Shown piece by piece: positions 8,541 through 18,598 of a stretch of DNA of 64,000 bases (position 1 is the stretch's first letter; every line of letters starts with the position of its first letter). Origin of the DNA: Microglena sp. YARC (lineage: Eukaryota; Chlorophyta; Chlorophyceae; Chlamydomonadales; Chlamydomonadaceae); contig CM039463.1 in NCBI GenBank assembly GCA_022414725.1, positions 51,981,277 through 52,045,276 on the forward strand, read 5' to 3'. The notes beneath the pieces are model-generated. The model did no database searches and was not told where the DNA came from. It was given only the letters and a program-made list of their open reading frames with translations. The position numbers and the translations under genes are program-made.

Positions 8541-9360
8541 GTAGTATATATAGTTCTTGTCCCTTTGTAGCAACCGTCTTGTTTCTGGCGGTGTAGGTGA
8601 TGGGGGGTAGCTTCTGTTTTCACTTCTCGAGTCTCCGTTTGACTCTTTACCTGTTTGAATGCTCTCCTGTGCCCTCTCTCCGTCCTTTAGCTTGATGATT
8701 TCTTGACAGATAGGCTATGGACTCTCTTAGCTTTTCCCCGCTGGTCTTGGTCTTTCGCTTTTCCTCACGCTTTTTATCGTGTTAGTAGTTCTGCTTTGGT
8801 TGTTAAGTGTCCTTTCTTAGCTGTGCTTGTCCTTGTGGCGTTTTGGCTGACGGCTTGGCCTTGTGTTTGCCTTTAGATAGGGAGTGTTAAGGCCGCCTTT
8901 TTAGAGCTCTATGCCTCTCTCCTTGTTTGTTTGGTGATTTTCCTGTGCCTTTTGTCCTTCACGTCTTCTTGTAGAATCTCGCTTCTTAGGCCTCGGCAAC
9001 TCCCAGCCCTTCTACAATATACACTTAATTCGCTAGTTTCTCTATGCCTTGGTAGTTCGCGTTGCTCGTTGTAAAGCCTTTTATTTGCTCTTTCGTACGC
9101 TTTTTTGGAGGTCACCTCCTGGAACAGGTTTTGAGGGGTATGTTGCCCAAACCCTCACTGTTATAAAACTGTCAAGCTGCCTCGGCGCTGTTCAGTCTCG
9201 GCATTGATTTCTGCTGAGTATGTAACTATATCCTCTCTCATATATAGTCACCAGGTTAGAGGGGTATGTTGCCCAAACCCTCACTGTTATAAAACTGTCC
9301 AGCTGCCCTGGCGCTGCTCAGTCTCGGCATTGATTTTTGCTGAGTATGTAACAATATCAA
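8541..9360 (+). mobile_element. LINE 3'-end remnant with a duplicated terminus
   Basis: T/C-rich sequence like the 3' untranslated region of the plus-strand LINE at 20.8-21.3 kb. It ends in a ~110-bp module (aggggtatgttgcccaaacc, ataaaactgtc, cagtctcggcattgattt, gctgagtatgtaac) present twice, at about 9133-9232 and 9259-9351. The module is a diverged version of the LINE ends at 25655-25779 and 33770-33893. No RT coding remains. Confidence 0.6.
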
Positions 9361-9494
9361 ATATATATATATATCAGGAAGTGGCATCCTCCACGAAAAG
9401 TTGAGCGTAGCCGATCGATTTATTCTGAATATAGACGTTATATGACATAATTATTTGCTATTTATTGAGCATGTTTTCAGATTTTTCTGGGCAT

Positions 9495-9835
9495 TTAATT
9501 TAGGAGGGGGGGAGGGGGGGGTCAGCCCTCATTTGTTTTTTTGCTAACTTTTTACTCAGACCTCCAAATGCAATTCTGAGACCACCTATGAGTAGGCCTC
9601 GGTAAGGGCAGTCCATTGGCACCACTTTGGACCTCGTGCAAGAAGTATATACCCCCCCACCCCCACCCCACCCCACCCCACCCACCCCCCAAACCCAAAC
9701 CCACCACCCCACACACAGCCCATTCCAAATGCAATTATAAGACCACCCATGAGCAGGCCTTGGTAAGGACAGTCCATTGGAACCACTTTGGGCCTCGTGC
9801 ATTAAGGATATACCCCCCCCCCCCCCTCAACCCAC
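9495..9835. repeat. Dispersed repeat, family C (two partial copies)
   Basis: gggtcagccctcatttg, tttactcagacctccaaatg and gagtaggcctcggtaaggg, then caccactttggacctcgtgc and C-runs. A second partial copy lies at 9725-9820 and a longer one at 11108-11270. Embedded frames are low-complexity and not called. Confidence 0.65.
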
Positions 9836-10139
9836 ACACAAACTGACAGCAACCGAATCAATCAAAACGCCGCCGTGCTTCTGTTCCTTTCCTGTTCCGC
9901 GCCTCTCGGCATCCCTTTTCTATCTCTCTTCCTTTCCAGTTATTTCTCTTTCTTTCTTTCTTCTCTCTGTATGCAAGATGGCGCCAGCTAGTCTGTGGGA
10001 GCTACAGACCAAGGAGTTAGAGTTCATGGGGAAGATTGCCAAGCATTTGAAGCCAGACAGATAGGCCTTAAGGGGTAGTGACCAGACCAGAATCATGATT
10101 AAAAAAACTAACCATGTGCACTGTATTGTTTTTTTTAAT

Positions 10140-10385
10140 TGCGTTTTAGAGTGTCTGTGCTGGGTTTGATGTTTACATCTTTTCTGGCCGCCTCATGCGA
10201 CGGCAAAGGGTGGCTTAAGTACTTGAACAACCTGAGAGGGGTGCAGAACTGGTTTTTTACTATTGTGCGATCCCTGCACTATACATCCGAGGACGCCATT
10301 GTGTGCGCCATACTGTAAACCCTCTGAGTCCATATCTAAGTTGTACAAAAAAAATTAAAGGGGGGGGAGGGGGGGGTCAGCCCCA
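10140..10385. repeat. Dispersed repeat, family D, copy 1
   Basis: Matches 11640-11890: tttctggccg, aaaggggtgcataactg-like, gaggaygccattrtgtgcgc, catatctaagtt, ending at a G-run and ggtcagcccc. Confidence 0.6.
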
Positions 10386-10394
10386 CTCAGGTTG

Positions 10395-10460
10395 TTTAGG
10401 CTATATATATATATCTATATATATATATATCTATCTATATATATATATATATATATAGCC
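10395..10460. repeat. (AT)n microsatellite
   Basis: atatatatatctatatat run. Confidence 0.9.
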
Positions 10461-10904
10461 AGGTAACAGGAGCATGGCATGCTCTTGTTTATGATGTGCT
10501 TAGTTGCAGATCCCATAACTCAGATTAACTGGGCAAGATATTAACTGGTGATTGTGTGTGTTGGGCCAGGTAACATGAAACCATGTAGAATTAAATGATC
10601 TCTGTAGCACGAACTCAGGGTCCCCGTCGGTTAAACGATTGTTTGGGGGTCAGTTCATCAATGCTTTTTCTTTTTAAGCCCTTCCTTTCACGGTCGGGCA
10701 AGTCCCTTTAGCATATTCGGCCACACCTGGACTGTAACATACATGCATACATACATACATGCCTAAATATCCTTTTCGCATTTGAGACGGGCACCTCCTA
10801 AATGCTGGAGCCATGGTATCTAGTCCCAGTTCTTCTCGAGGTGGTGGAGTCACGAATCGTGTGGTTTGCACTGGAATTCATGTGAGTGCATAAATTAATA
10901 TATG

Positions 10905-11035
10905 AACATTCAGTATATGGCACGCGCGATGCCCCACCCAGGCATCTGACAGACGTAAACATTAAGTATATGGCACGCCCGATGCTCCGCCCAGAGATCT
11001 GAAATTCGAAAACATTAACCACACCTGGGAGCCCG
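10905..11035. repeat. ~60-bp direct repeat (two copies)
   Basis: attcagtatatggcacgcgc, gatgccccacccaggcatct repeated with changes at about 10967. Confidence 0.5.
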
Positions 11036-11107
11036 TCAGCCCGATGGACCAATAAGAAAATAAACATTAATAATGGGGCCCGCTCGATTAATCGGACATC
11101 AAAAAAA

Positions 11108-11350
11108 CTGGAGGGGGGAAGGGGGGGTCAGCCTTCATTTGTTGATTTGCTAACGTTTTACTCAGACCTCCAAATGACATTCTGAGACCACCCATGAGTA
11201 GGCCTTGGTAAGGGTAGTCTATTGGCACCACTTTAGACCTCGTGCAATATGTATCCCGGTATCCCCCCCCCACCCACACACCCACACACCCACACCCACA
11301 AACACACGCACACAAACAGCCCAGCCCAGAGTATGAGTGGGTGAATGGAA
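11108..11350. repeat. Dispersed repeat family C, copy 3
   Basis: Same modules as 9495-9620, followed by C/CA runs and a second caccacta module. A (GGGT)n and G-run stretch follows to 11515. Confidence 0.6.
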
Positions 11351-11639
11351 AGGGTAGTTCAGTGGCACCACTAAGACCCAGGAGGATGTATGAGTGGGTG
11401 TATGGGTGTATAATGTGGGTGGGTATGGGTGCGTGAGTATGAATGGGTGAATAATGGGTGGGTGAATGTGTGTGTGTGTGTGTGTTGGGGGGGGGGGGGG
11501 GGGGGGGGGGGGGGTATGTGTGTGAGTTTCTTCGGCCAAGGCCCATTCAACATTGGGGCCGAGTTGTGTGGGACCCAAGGGGAAGTGTAGCTGAACCACG
11601 CTGAGAAAACTCTCCTGCTACTGTTTTGTTTGAAATAAT

Positions 11640-11842
11640 GAAAAATCCAGTTTCTGGCCGTCCTCTGCAAAGGTGAAGGGTGAATACGGTACTTGGGCAA
11701 CCCAAAAGGGGTGCATATTTGCATAACTGACAACTTGACTTTCACATAATCCCCATTTGGTAATTCCGAGGATGCCATTATGTGCGCCATATTGTATCCC
11801 CCAGAATCCATATCTAAGTTTTTCAAAACAGGGGTATTTGTA

Positions 11843-11879
<37 letters not shown>

Positions 11880-11890
11880 CAGCCCCCCTC
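11640..11890. repeat. Dispersed repeat family D, copy 2, with poly-G
   Basis: See 10140-10385. The G-run here is about 30 nt (11848-11878) and is followed by tcagcccccctcag. Confidence 0.6.
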
Positions 11891-11939
11891 AGTTTTTTTA
11901 GGCGGGGGGGGAGGGATTTTTTTTTCTCCTTACGCGGTA

Positions 11940-13300
11940 TGAATTATGAAAGGATTTTCACTTCACATTTTCTCGCCTATGAGATATGTCACAGTGCAAT
12001 AACACGAAACCCGACGGGTCTAGAAATTAAACTATAATGAGGTACGTGTTAAATACTAGTTTTTTAAGTTTTTTTACAGGCCCTGGGGCGTAAACTAGGC
12101 TCAAGGGACTTACCCAACCTTCAACCAGGGCAAGGAAGTTAAAATACAAGCATCAGTTTGCATCAATGAACTGAATACCAATCGTACTAGAAACGTAGAC
12201 AGTGCAGGGTAGATCAGTAGTTCGCTTAAAACAAGCCCCTCCTGGTAGTTCATGCTTCTTGGATCAGGTATGTTCTGAAGGACATGGATTAGTGCCTTAA
12301 CTATTTTTTTACCATGGTGCTCCTTGTAGTAGGGATCGGCATATCATATGATTTTGACCAAAAGCGAGTATGATATCATATGATATCGTATATAAATGGT
12401 GACTTTAGCCTAGTCAGACTGCCGGCATCATATGATATCGTATGCTGACATGATATCAGATATTGCCTTGTAGTGTTTGGGGTGTTACTAGCACCTTAGG
12501 ATGTCTCATATGCAGATCTTGAAACTGGGTGCGTCTCAAGATGCAGATGTTGGATTCCCCCCTGCACAACCCTTATACGGAAGTGTGCACCAACTAAGCT
12601 TCGGTACTTAGCGGGTCACTTCGTTTTGCTTGACAGGCAAATGTTCACATGCGGTCCAGCATCACTGGGACAGCCAATTAATTACATGACATTGTCATAG
12701 GCAGAATAAGACGACAAGACAAGCCCATACCACACCTTTCAGGGGGGGGGGGGGTCTTCCGAGTTTCGACTATCCTCTCATAATCAACATAATTATGGGG
12801 CAGATCTTGAGATACGCACACACGTACACGCACCACACACGTACACACGTACGCACGCACCACACACGCACACACGCACCACACACGCACACACGCACCA
12901 CACACGTACACACGTACACGTACACGCACACACGTACACACACCAAGTAATCTCGCGCAAGATAATTGAGCACATGGAGTGTGGGTATCCCAAGAGTCGC
13001 CCTTTGGACAATCATAATCAGCACCAGGCTGGCAGGCTCAAGTGGTACATATGTTTCTATGGCTGCAGCCAAGGCGTTTCATTGTGGGCTCATCTACAGC
13101 CCTTATCCTGTACTGGCATGTCTGGACAATCAATCTGTACTATTCTGCACTGTGAAGTGTAATATCTTACTGCACTGTGAAGTGTAATATCTTACTGCAC
13201 TGTGAAATGCAATATCTTACTGTACTAAATAAAAACATGTACTTCTCAAAATTGCCATCATTCTAAGGTAATCCATCTTGTTACAGTGTTACCTAGTAAC
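11940..13300. repeat. Segmental repeat, copy A (paralogue of 35115-42235)
   Basis: Collinear with 35115-35440, 36855-36933 and 41644-42235. Shared blocks include tgaaaggattttcacttc, ggactt.c.caaccttcaa, taccatggtgctcc, gcagatcttgaaa, cggtacttagcgggt, acttcgttttgcttgacagg, gtgggtatcccaagagtcgc and gttacctagtaa. Copy A carries a MITE (12330-12465); copy B carries a LINE, a copia element and a SINE. A CA/CGTA microsatellite lies at 12815-12945. No exon established. Confidence 0.75.
12330..12465. mobile_element. MITE family B (TAGGGATCGGC) in segment copy A
   Basis: Starts tagggatcggcatatcatat and is rich in ATATCATATGAT palindromes. Flanked by an exact 8-bp direct repeat, ccttgtag (12322-12329 and 12466-12473). 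The paralogous segment at about 36858-36880 has a single equivalent of this site (ctccctgtggcgtttgggg), i.e. an unoccupied site. The right terminal repeat is eroded. Confidence 0.7.
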
Positions 13301-13357
13301 CTGGTTTCCTTGCCATCACTAAAAGGCACTCCATCTTGTTGCCCGGTTCCCTTGTCA

Positions 13358-14566
13358 TCATTCAAAGGTTATCCATTGGGTTGCATCTGAATCAGGATCG
13401 GGTTTGATCACCCCTTGAGGTAGCTCAGGGCGTGGTAGCCGAGGATAAGGTAGTGCAGGATAATGTAGCTGAGCGTGTGGTAGCTGAGGATGCGGTGGCT
13501 GAGGATGAGGTGGCTGAGCATGAGGCTCACCCTCAGTTACCCTTTCACCACCCTCCAGTGGGATCCAGCCACTCATGCTTTCAAAGGCCGCTGTGTCCAG
13601 CATCCTAGGGCCAAGCTGGGTGTCCATGCTTGTAGGGAGGACTGAGGCAAGCTCTTGGAAAGATATTGCAGGAGCCTGAGCGGGGAATATGGAAGTCTGT
13701 GCAGGGGAAACAAGGCCAGGATGAGCCCCACCAGCTTGCTCTAGACAGTCTGGCTCCTGCTTTACTACCACAGCGCTTTGCAGACCCGCAGGAGTCATTA
13801 GCCCACCAGCAGTATGAGGTAGCTGAGGATGAGGTAGTGCAGGATGAGGTAGCTGAGCGTGTGGTAGCTGAGGATGCAGTGGCTGAGGATAAGGTGGCTG
13901 GGCACGAGGCTCATCCTCAGTTACCCTTTCACCACCCTCTAGTGGGATCCAGCCACTGATGCTCTCAAAGGCAGCTGTGTCCAGCAGGCTAGGGGAAAGC
14001 TGGGTGTCCATGCTTGTAGGGAACACTAAGGCAAGCTCTTGGTGAGATAAGGCAGGAGCCTGGGCGGGGAACATGGATGCCTGGGCAGGGAACACAAGGC
14101 CAGGATGAGCCCCACCAGCTTGCTCTAGACAGTATGGCTCCTGCTTTGAGACACTAGCACTTTGCAGATCCACAGAAGCCACCAGCCCACCAGAATATAG
14201 TATCTGCTGCGGCTGATCACACATCACCAGGAGGTCCCAAACCCCACCAGGACCCCTACTCCCAGCATGCACTTCCTGAGGGGGCTCGGCATCCTCTTCC
14301 CCACTCATCTCTTCAACCCGCCTCGCCCTCCTCCTCCTCTTCCTACGCACTGGACCCTGACTCTGCACATTGTCAGTGCCCTCATCCTCTTGGATAGCTT
14401 CCTCATTTACACCATTGTGCACATTGTCATCATCGTGCATGGGCAGCTCCTCCACCTCCTTAGTGTCTTCCTTACCACTCTCAATCATGTTCGCCTTCTT
14501 CTTCGAACCCTTTGGTGCACGCTTCTTCCTTTTCCTACCTACCTTACCGCCAGTGAAGTCAGGGTC
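13358..14566 (-). CDS. Basic/proline-rich protein with internal duplication (last exon)
   Basis: The ORF runs from an acceptor (gtgaatag, exon start 14566) to TGA at 13358. The first ATG in frame is at 14488, but ~26 open codons precede it (G-G-K-V-G-R-K-R-K-K-R-A-P-K), so it is probably an internal-start exon. N-terminal half: Lys-rich segment, acidic segment, then R-R-K-R-R-R-R-A-R-R (NLS-like). C-terminal part: two ~125-residue repeats, each with V-x-x-K-Q-E-P, C-L-E-Q-A-G-G-A-H-P-G-L-V, T-A-A-F-E-S-x-S-G-W-I-P-L-E-G-G-E-R-V-T-E, and a run of P-H-P-Q-L-P repeats. V-K-Q-E fits a sumoylation consensus. No known family recognised; a nuclear regulatory role is inference. It could also belong to a transposon. 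Confidence 0.5.
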   Translation of the reverse strand, partial: DPDFTGGKVGRKRKKRAPKGSKKKANMIESGKEDTKEVEELPMHDDDNVHNGVNEEAIQEDEGTDNVQSQGPVRRKRRRRARRVEEMSGEEDAEPPQEVHAGSRGPGGVWDLLVMCDQPQQILYSGGLVASVDLQSASVSKQEPYCLEQAGGAHPGLVFPAQASMFPAQAPALSHQELALVFPTSMDTQLSPSLLDTAAFESISGWIPLEGGERVTEDEPRAQPPYPQPLHPQLPHAQLPHPALPHPQLPHTAGGLMTPAGLQSAVVVKQEPDCLEQAGGAHPGLVSPAQTSIFPAQAPAISFQELASVLPTSMDTQLGPRMLDTAAFESMSGWIPLEGGERVTEGEPHAQPPHPQPPHPQLPHAQLHYPALPYPRLPRPELPQGVIKPDPDSDATQWITFE

Positions 14567-14700
14567 CTATTCACAGGTTGGGAAATGTTGGTTTGGGGCA
14601 GGTTTGGAGCTATATAATCAGGGTTTGGAGATGAGGGCTAATCGCGGACCAAATCAGCCACGATAGTGAAAATAGCTAAATTAGCCCTATTAGGGCTAAA
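14567..14700. other. Unassigned, upstream of the minus-strand exon
   Basis: No gene recognised. Direct repeats of agggtttggag and agggctaa type. Confidence 0.3.
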
Positions 14701-14744
14701 CTTATTAGGCAAAACTATAAAAAAACAGAAAAAGTGCCTTATAT

Positions 14745-17130
14745 TCAGGGGAAATTGGTATGCATACCACTGACTTTTGTGGCAACTGTGTCTGATCTAA
14801 CCATCCTGAATTCATAATGAAGTAGCTCATAAGTTGGCATGAGACTAGTAGGGTTACATGGACACACTGTGCAGTCACCCTGATTGTATGTGTTGGGGGT
14901 GGGAGGGGGGCAGGGGGTTGGGAGAGTGGTGGGTGAAGGGGGTACAGCGGAGAAGACACGAGCGACTGAGGGGCAAGGGGAATTTGGTAAGGTTATGTGT
15001 GTGCTATAGGTATTGAGAAAGGTTGTTAGGGAGTCCGTGATGTCGGAGAGAAGGCGGTAGGGCGGGTGTGGGTTGGAGGGCGTAGGTAGAGGTTGGAAGC
15101 ATGGCCAGGCTGGAGGCTGTGGAGGTGGCTCGGGTGAGAAATAGAGAAGTCGAAGGTACAAGAGGAGGGGTTATCGAGGGCATAGCGGGCACCCTCGTCA
15201 GCAATGTCGTTACCTAGGATGCCGGTGTGGGATCGCACTTTGTAGAAAATCGTGGGGGTGGAGGAGTGAAGGCGGTCAAGGAGGAGTTGGCGGATGGAGA
15301 TGAGGATGGGAAGATGTTTATGAAAGGGGATGGAGTTGGGAAGATAGACAATGCGGCGGATAAGGTGTAGACTGGAGAGGGAGTCTGTGTAGATGCGAAC
15401 TGGGTCCAGAGGGTGGTGTGTGCCGGCGTGCTGGAGGGTGGCAAGAATGCCTGAGAGTTCTGCGCGTAGGATGGTGTTGATCTCGGCAGTACCACCAGGA
15501 TGGATATGGTGGACTGAGGAAGAAGGTGAGTGGAGGAAAGCGGCACCAGTGTGTGTAGAGCCGTTATGATCGGGGACGGCAGAACCGTCCGTGTAGTAGG
15601 AGATATGAGACGGCAGGTGAGAAGGGAGGTTGTTGGAGGGGAAAAGGTGAAGGCAAGAGGGAACCGCAGGGCAGAGGGTGGGGGGTGAGGACGAGGGTCC
15701 GGGAGTGAGCGGAATTTTGTAGGGGGGCCCCAGGTTGGGCATTTGGAGGGAGAGTGGGGAGGGGTAGAAGGTGGGAGGAAAGGTGGGGGTAAGGGAAGGA
15801 TGTGTCGGTTGGAAGGGAGGAGGGATAGAGCAGAGAGGCCCGAATGGTTACCGATGCAAACAAGGTGAATGCATGAGCGATTTAGGAGAGAAGGGGAGTC
15901 ATAAGGGAGGGCAGGGTGCATGGAGCAGGGGGGTTGAAAGTGGAAGGAGTTACGTGGGAAGATGCTGAGGATACGGATGGAGGGGTGAGAGAGCCAATAT
16001 GAGAGAGGAGAGGTAGGCCAAGAAGGGAGTAGGAGGAAGGTACAAGTAGGGATGTTGTCTGTGAGGGCAGAAGAGATGGCCCACCGGATGGAGCGGAGGA
16101 GAGTAGTTGAGTCGTGTGGGGGGTGGGCATACGAAAAGCCGGTCCACTGCGTGTAAAAACTGTCGTAGAGAGCACCGAAGAGACTATCGAGACGTGCATT
16201 GGAGTAGTAAGGGATGGGGAAGAGGGGGCAGGTGAGGGGGGAGGAGAAACGGTGGACATGGAGTAGGAAATAGGCGAGGAAGGGAGTGAGGAGGGCGGGA
16301 GGGAGGGCGAGGTGTTCTGAGAGGGCGGGGGAGGGAGGGGAGGTTGGTGAGGGGGGAGTAGGGGGTGGGGGGTAGCGAAGGAGGAGGTTGACGAGATCTT
16401 CCTCGAAAGATCCCGAGGACAAAATACCATAGTTTAAGGGATGGGTTATGCGGTGGGTGTGGTAGGCGGTATGGAGCCAGTCGAGGCGGGATGTGGGAAT
16501 AGAGCCGAGGTAGGATCCGTTAGGGCGATATATGAAGGCGCGGTTGGTATGGAGGGGCGGGAGGGGTGTAGGCTGGGGGAGACCGATCTGTATAGTTATG
16601 CAAGATTGGGGTGTGATGTCGAGATCGGGGTGAACAGGAGATGTGTGAAAGAGAAGGAGGGGAGCAGAAGCAGGAGGTGGGGGAGGTAAGGGGGTAGTGT
16701 CCGGAAGTTGGGATGCGCAATGGAGATGTGAGTCGAGAGGGAGAGGGGGTGGAGGGGTACTAAAATTAAGGATAAATAATCTGTAGGAACAGCGTGGGCG
16801 AGGTCAGGGGAGGGGGTGAGGATTAGGCAGTGAGGTGGTGTGGCGGGTGTTGTGGGATGGACAAAGAGGAGTGAGGTGGAGGCATGGGTATGGGTGGGAG
16901 CGGTGGCGGGGTGTGTGGGAATGGAGGCGGTAAGGTCGAGTGTGCGAGGAAGTGGAGGGAGTGGGGAGTCCCGAGAGGGTGGGTGTATGGTGTGGGGAGG
17001 GGTTTTGGAGGTGGTAACATGCGTGGTAGGATGGTGTGTGGTAGGGTGGGGAGGGGGGGTAGGATGTGTGTTCGGGTGGAGACGTATGCGTGTTGGTGGG
17101 TGAGGAGAGAGGGCGTGAGGGCGGTGTAAC
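14745..17130 (-). mobile_element. Minus-strand LINE, 3' half: linker, extra domain, RNase H
   Basis: Downstream half of a LINE whose RT half is at 25790-27840; the two are separated by the nested LINE/copia insertion. In order along the minus strand: Pro/Thr-rich linker (17130-16430); a ~200-residue domain (16420-15750) starting E-E-D-L-V-N-L-L-L-R-Y with L-L-L-P-S-W-P and I-F-P-R-N-S-F-H-F-Q-P-P; then an RNase H domain (about 15640-15170) with all expected residues: Y-Y-T-D-G-S, A-E-L-S-G-I-L, I-Y-T-D-S-L-S-S-L and K-V-R-S-H-T-G-I-L-G-N-D-I-A-D. Frame changes between the blocks (for example near 15700) show decay. The boundary at the 3' end is not precise. Confidence 0.75.
15026..15742 (-). 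pseudogene. LINE RNase H domain ORF
   Basis: Carries the DEDH residues of RNase H1: Asp in Y-T-D-G-S, Glu in R-A-E-L-S-G, Asp in I-Y-T-D-S, His in R-S-H-T-G and Asp in N-D-I-A-D. It removes the RNA strand of the cDNA hybrid during LINE replication. The upstream frame (16422-15214) overlaps it, so at least one frameshift lies near 15.6-15.7 kb. Confidence 0.75.
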
Positions 17131-17590
17131 GGATTTGAATCGATACACCATAGCGACAATCGGCAAAGGAGTTCATATGATGTCCGAGTACATATACTGA
17201 GCCATACCGATACACTCTTCCCTCCTCGAGGAGTCCGTCACGGACTCTTCGAGTCATAGTAATCGGTTGGTGTATCATATACCACGTGATGACGTTGTAC
17301 GTTTTCGGACAGATTCCGTTCCTTGCCGCGTACAGCGAAGCCCTGGTTCCGGGTCGGCAGGAACCGTTCGCTTTGGGATATATTACTTTGCTCGCGGTCC
17401 CCAGAACATGGGCACCAACGAAACCGCTTCCTCAGCGATTCGTACTCGCGTCGCTGCGGTGTTGACCAGCTCCGAGACCAGGGTAACGGATTGGAGCCGT
17501 TTCACCACAGCGACATTCGGCAAAGGAATTCATATGATGCCCAAGTACTCATTCTCTAGTACATATACCGAGCCATACCGTTACAGGCGG
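17131..17590. repeat. Pair of ~90-bp direct repeats, ~355 bp apart
   Basis: 17131-17217 and 17488-17583 share gtaacggatt, cagcgacantcggcaaagga, ttcatatgatg, agtacatatac and gagccatacc. They sit at the 5' junction of the plus-strand LINE. They could be 5' promoter monomers or an older repeat; undecided. Confidence 0.55.
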
Positions 17591-17609
17591 TGCCAAAGTC
17601 AGGTTGGCT

Positions 17610-18598
17610 CTTTGACGGTTCGACCAGGTGAATGTCGCATAGCCATTCGTCGGTCTCCCCCAGGCAAGTCGCTTGGACCTGATGGCATCCCGATCGAGCT
17701 CTATCGTACCTTTGCGGATTCCTTCACCCCTCTGCTCTGTCGGCTGTACTCTGCCATGGGTACAAAAGGACTCCTTCCTCCTGAGTTTCTGGAGGGCTCG
17801 CTCATCATCCTCGGGAAAGGGGGTGATAAACTCGATGCTGGTAATTACCGACCTATTACCCTTGTGAATACAGACTACCGTATTTTGGCAAAGGTTCTAG
17901 CCAACAGGCTGGGCCCGGTCATGAATCGGATCATTTCCCCAGAGCAATCCGCCTTTCTGCCGTGCCGGCAGATTGGGGATGCTATCTTATTTCTTCAACT
18001 TCTCCCTGAGTTGCTCAAAGCGCAGAATAAATCTGGGGTGTTGGCCTTTCTGGACTTCCGGAAGGCATAAAACACCCATGACCGTGCCTTCCTTTTCCAA
18101 TGCCTAGAGGTTGCTGGCCTTGGCGGTGGTTTCCTTACGTGGGTTCGCCTTCTCCTGTCCTCTACAGCCACCCGAGCTATGGTTAATGGGTTCCGGTCGC
18201 GAGCTTCTGAGTTCTTGGCTGGTGTCCGACAAGGGGATCCACTGTCACCTCTCCTCTTTCTCTTTGCCATGCAAGCACTCCAACACTGGTTGCTCCACAA
18301 GAATATCGGAATGGATATTAAACCTGGATCTCCTTGTACGGGCTGCAAATATACGGATGATACTATTGTCCCGCTGCGTTCCCTGGACCCAGCACAGTTG
18401 CAGGCTTTCCTAACCTGCCTTACCTTCTTTGGTCAGGCATCAGGGCTGTACCTCAATCATCTCAAGAGCAAGTTGCTTCCTATTGGCGTTCCTCATCCCC
18501 TCCCTCTCCCAGTCCAGATTCTGGGCTTCCCAGTGGTTGCAGAAGCCACCACTTTGGGGGTCTCGTTCACAAATGGATCTCCCACTTGCCCCCGATGA
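17610..18598 (+). pseudogene. LINE reverse transcriptase domain, inactivated
   Basis: Reads G-K-S-L-G-P-D-G-I-P-I-E-L-Y, N-Y-R-P-I-T-L-V-N-T-D-Y, F-L-D-F-R-K-A, then a TAA at 18068 where the family normally has Tyr, followed by Asn in place of the next Asp. The frame then continues with G-V-R-Q-G-D-P-L-S-P-L-L-F and Y-T-D-D-T (the catalytic box, position C). The stop truncates the RT just after motif A, so this copy cannot be active. At 18598 the frame ends again. Confidence 0.85.

Noticed and set aside
9978..10064. Small ORF M-A-P-A-S-L-W-E-L-Q-T-K-E-L
   Set aside because: 28 codons, lies between dispersed repeats, no splice sites or family match; too weak to call.
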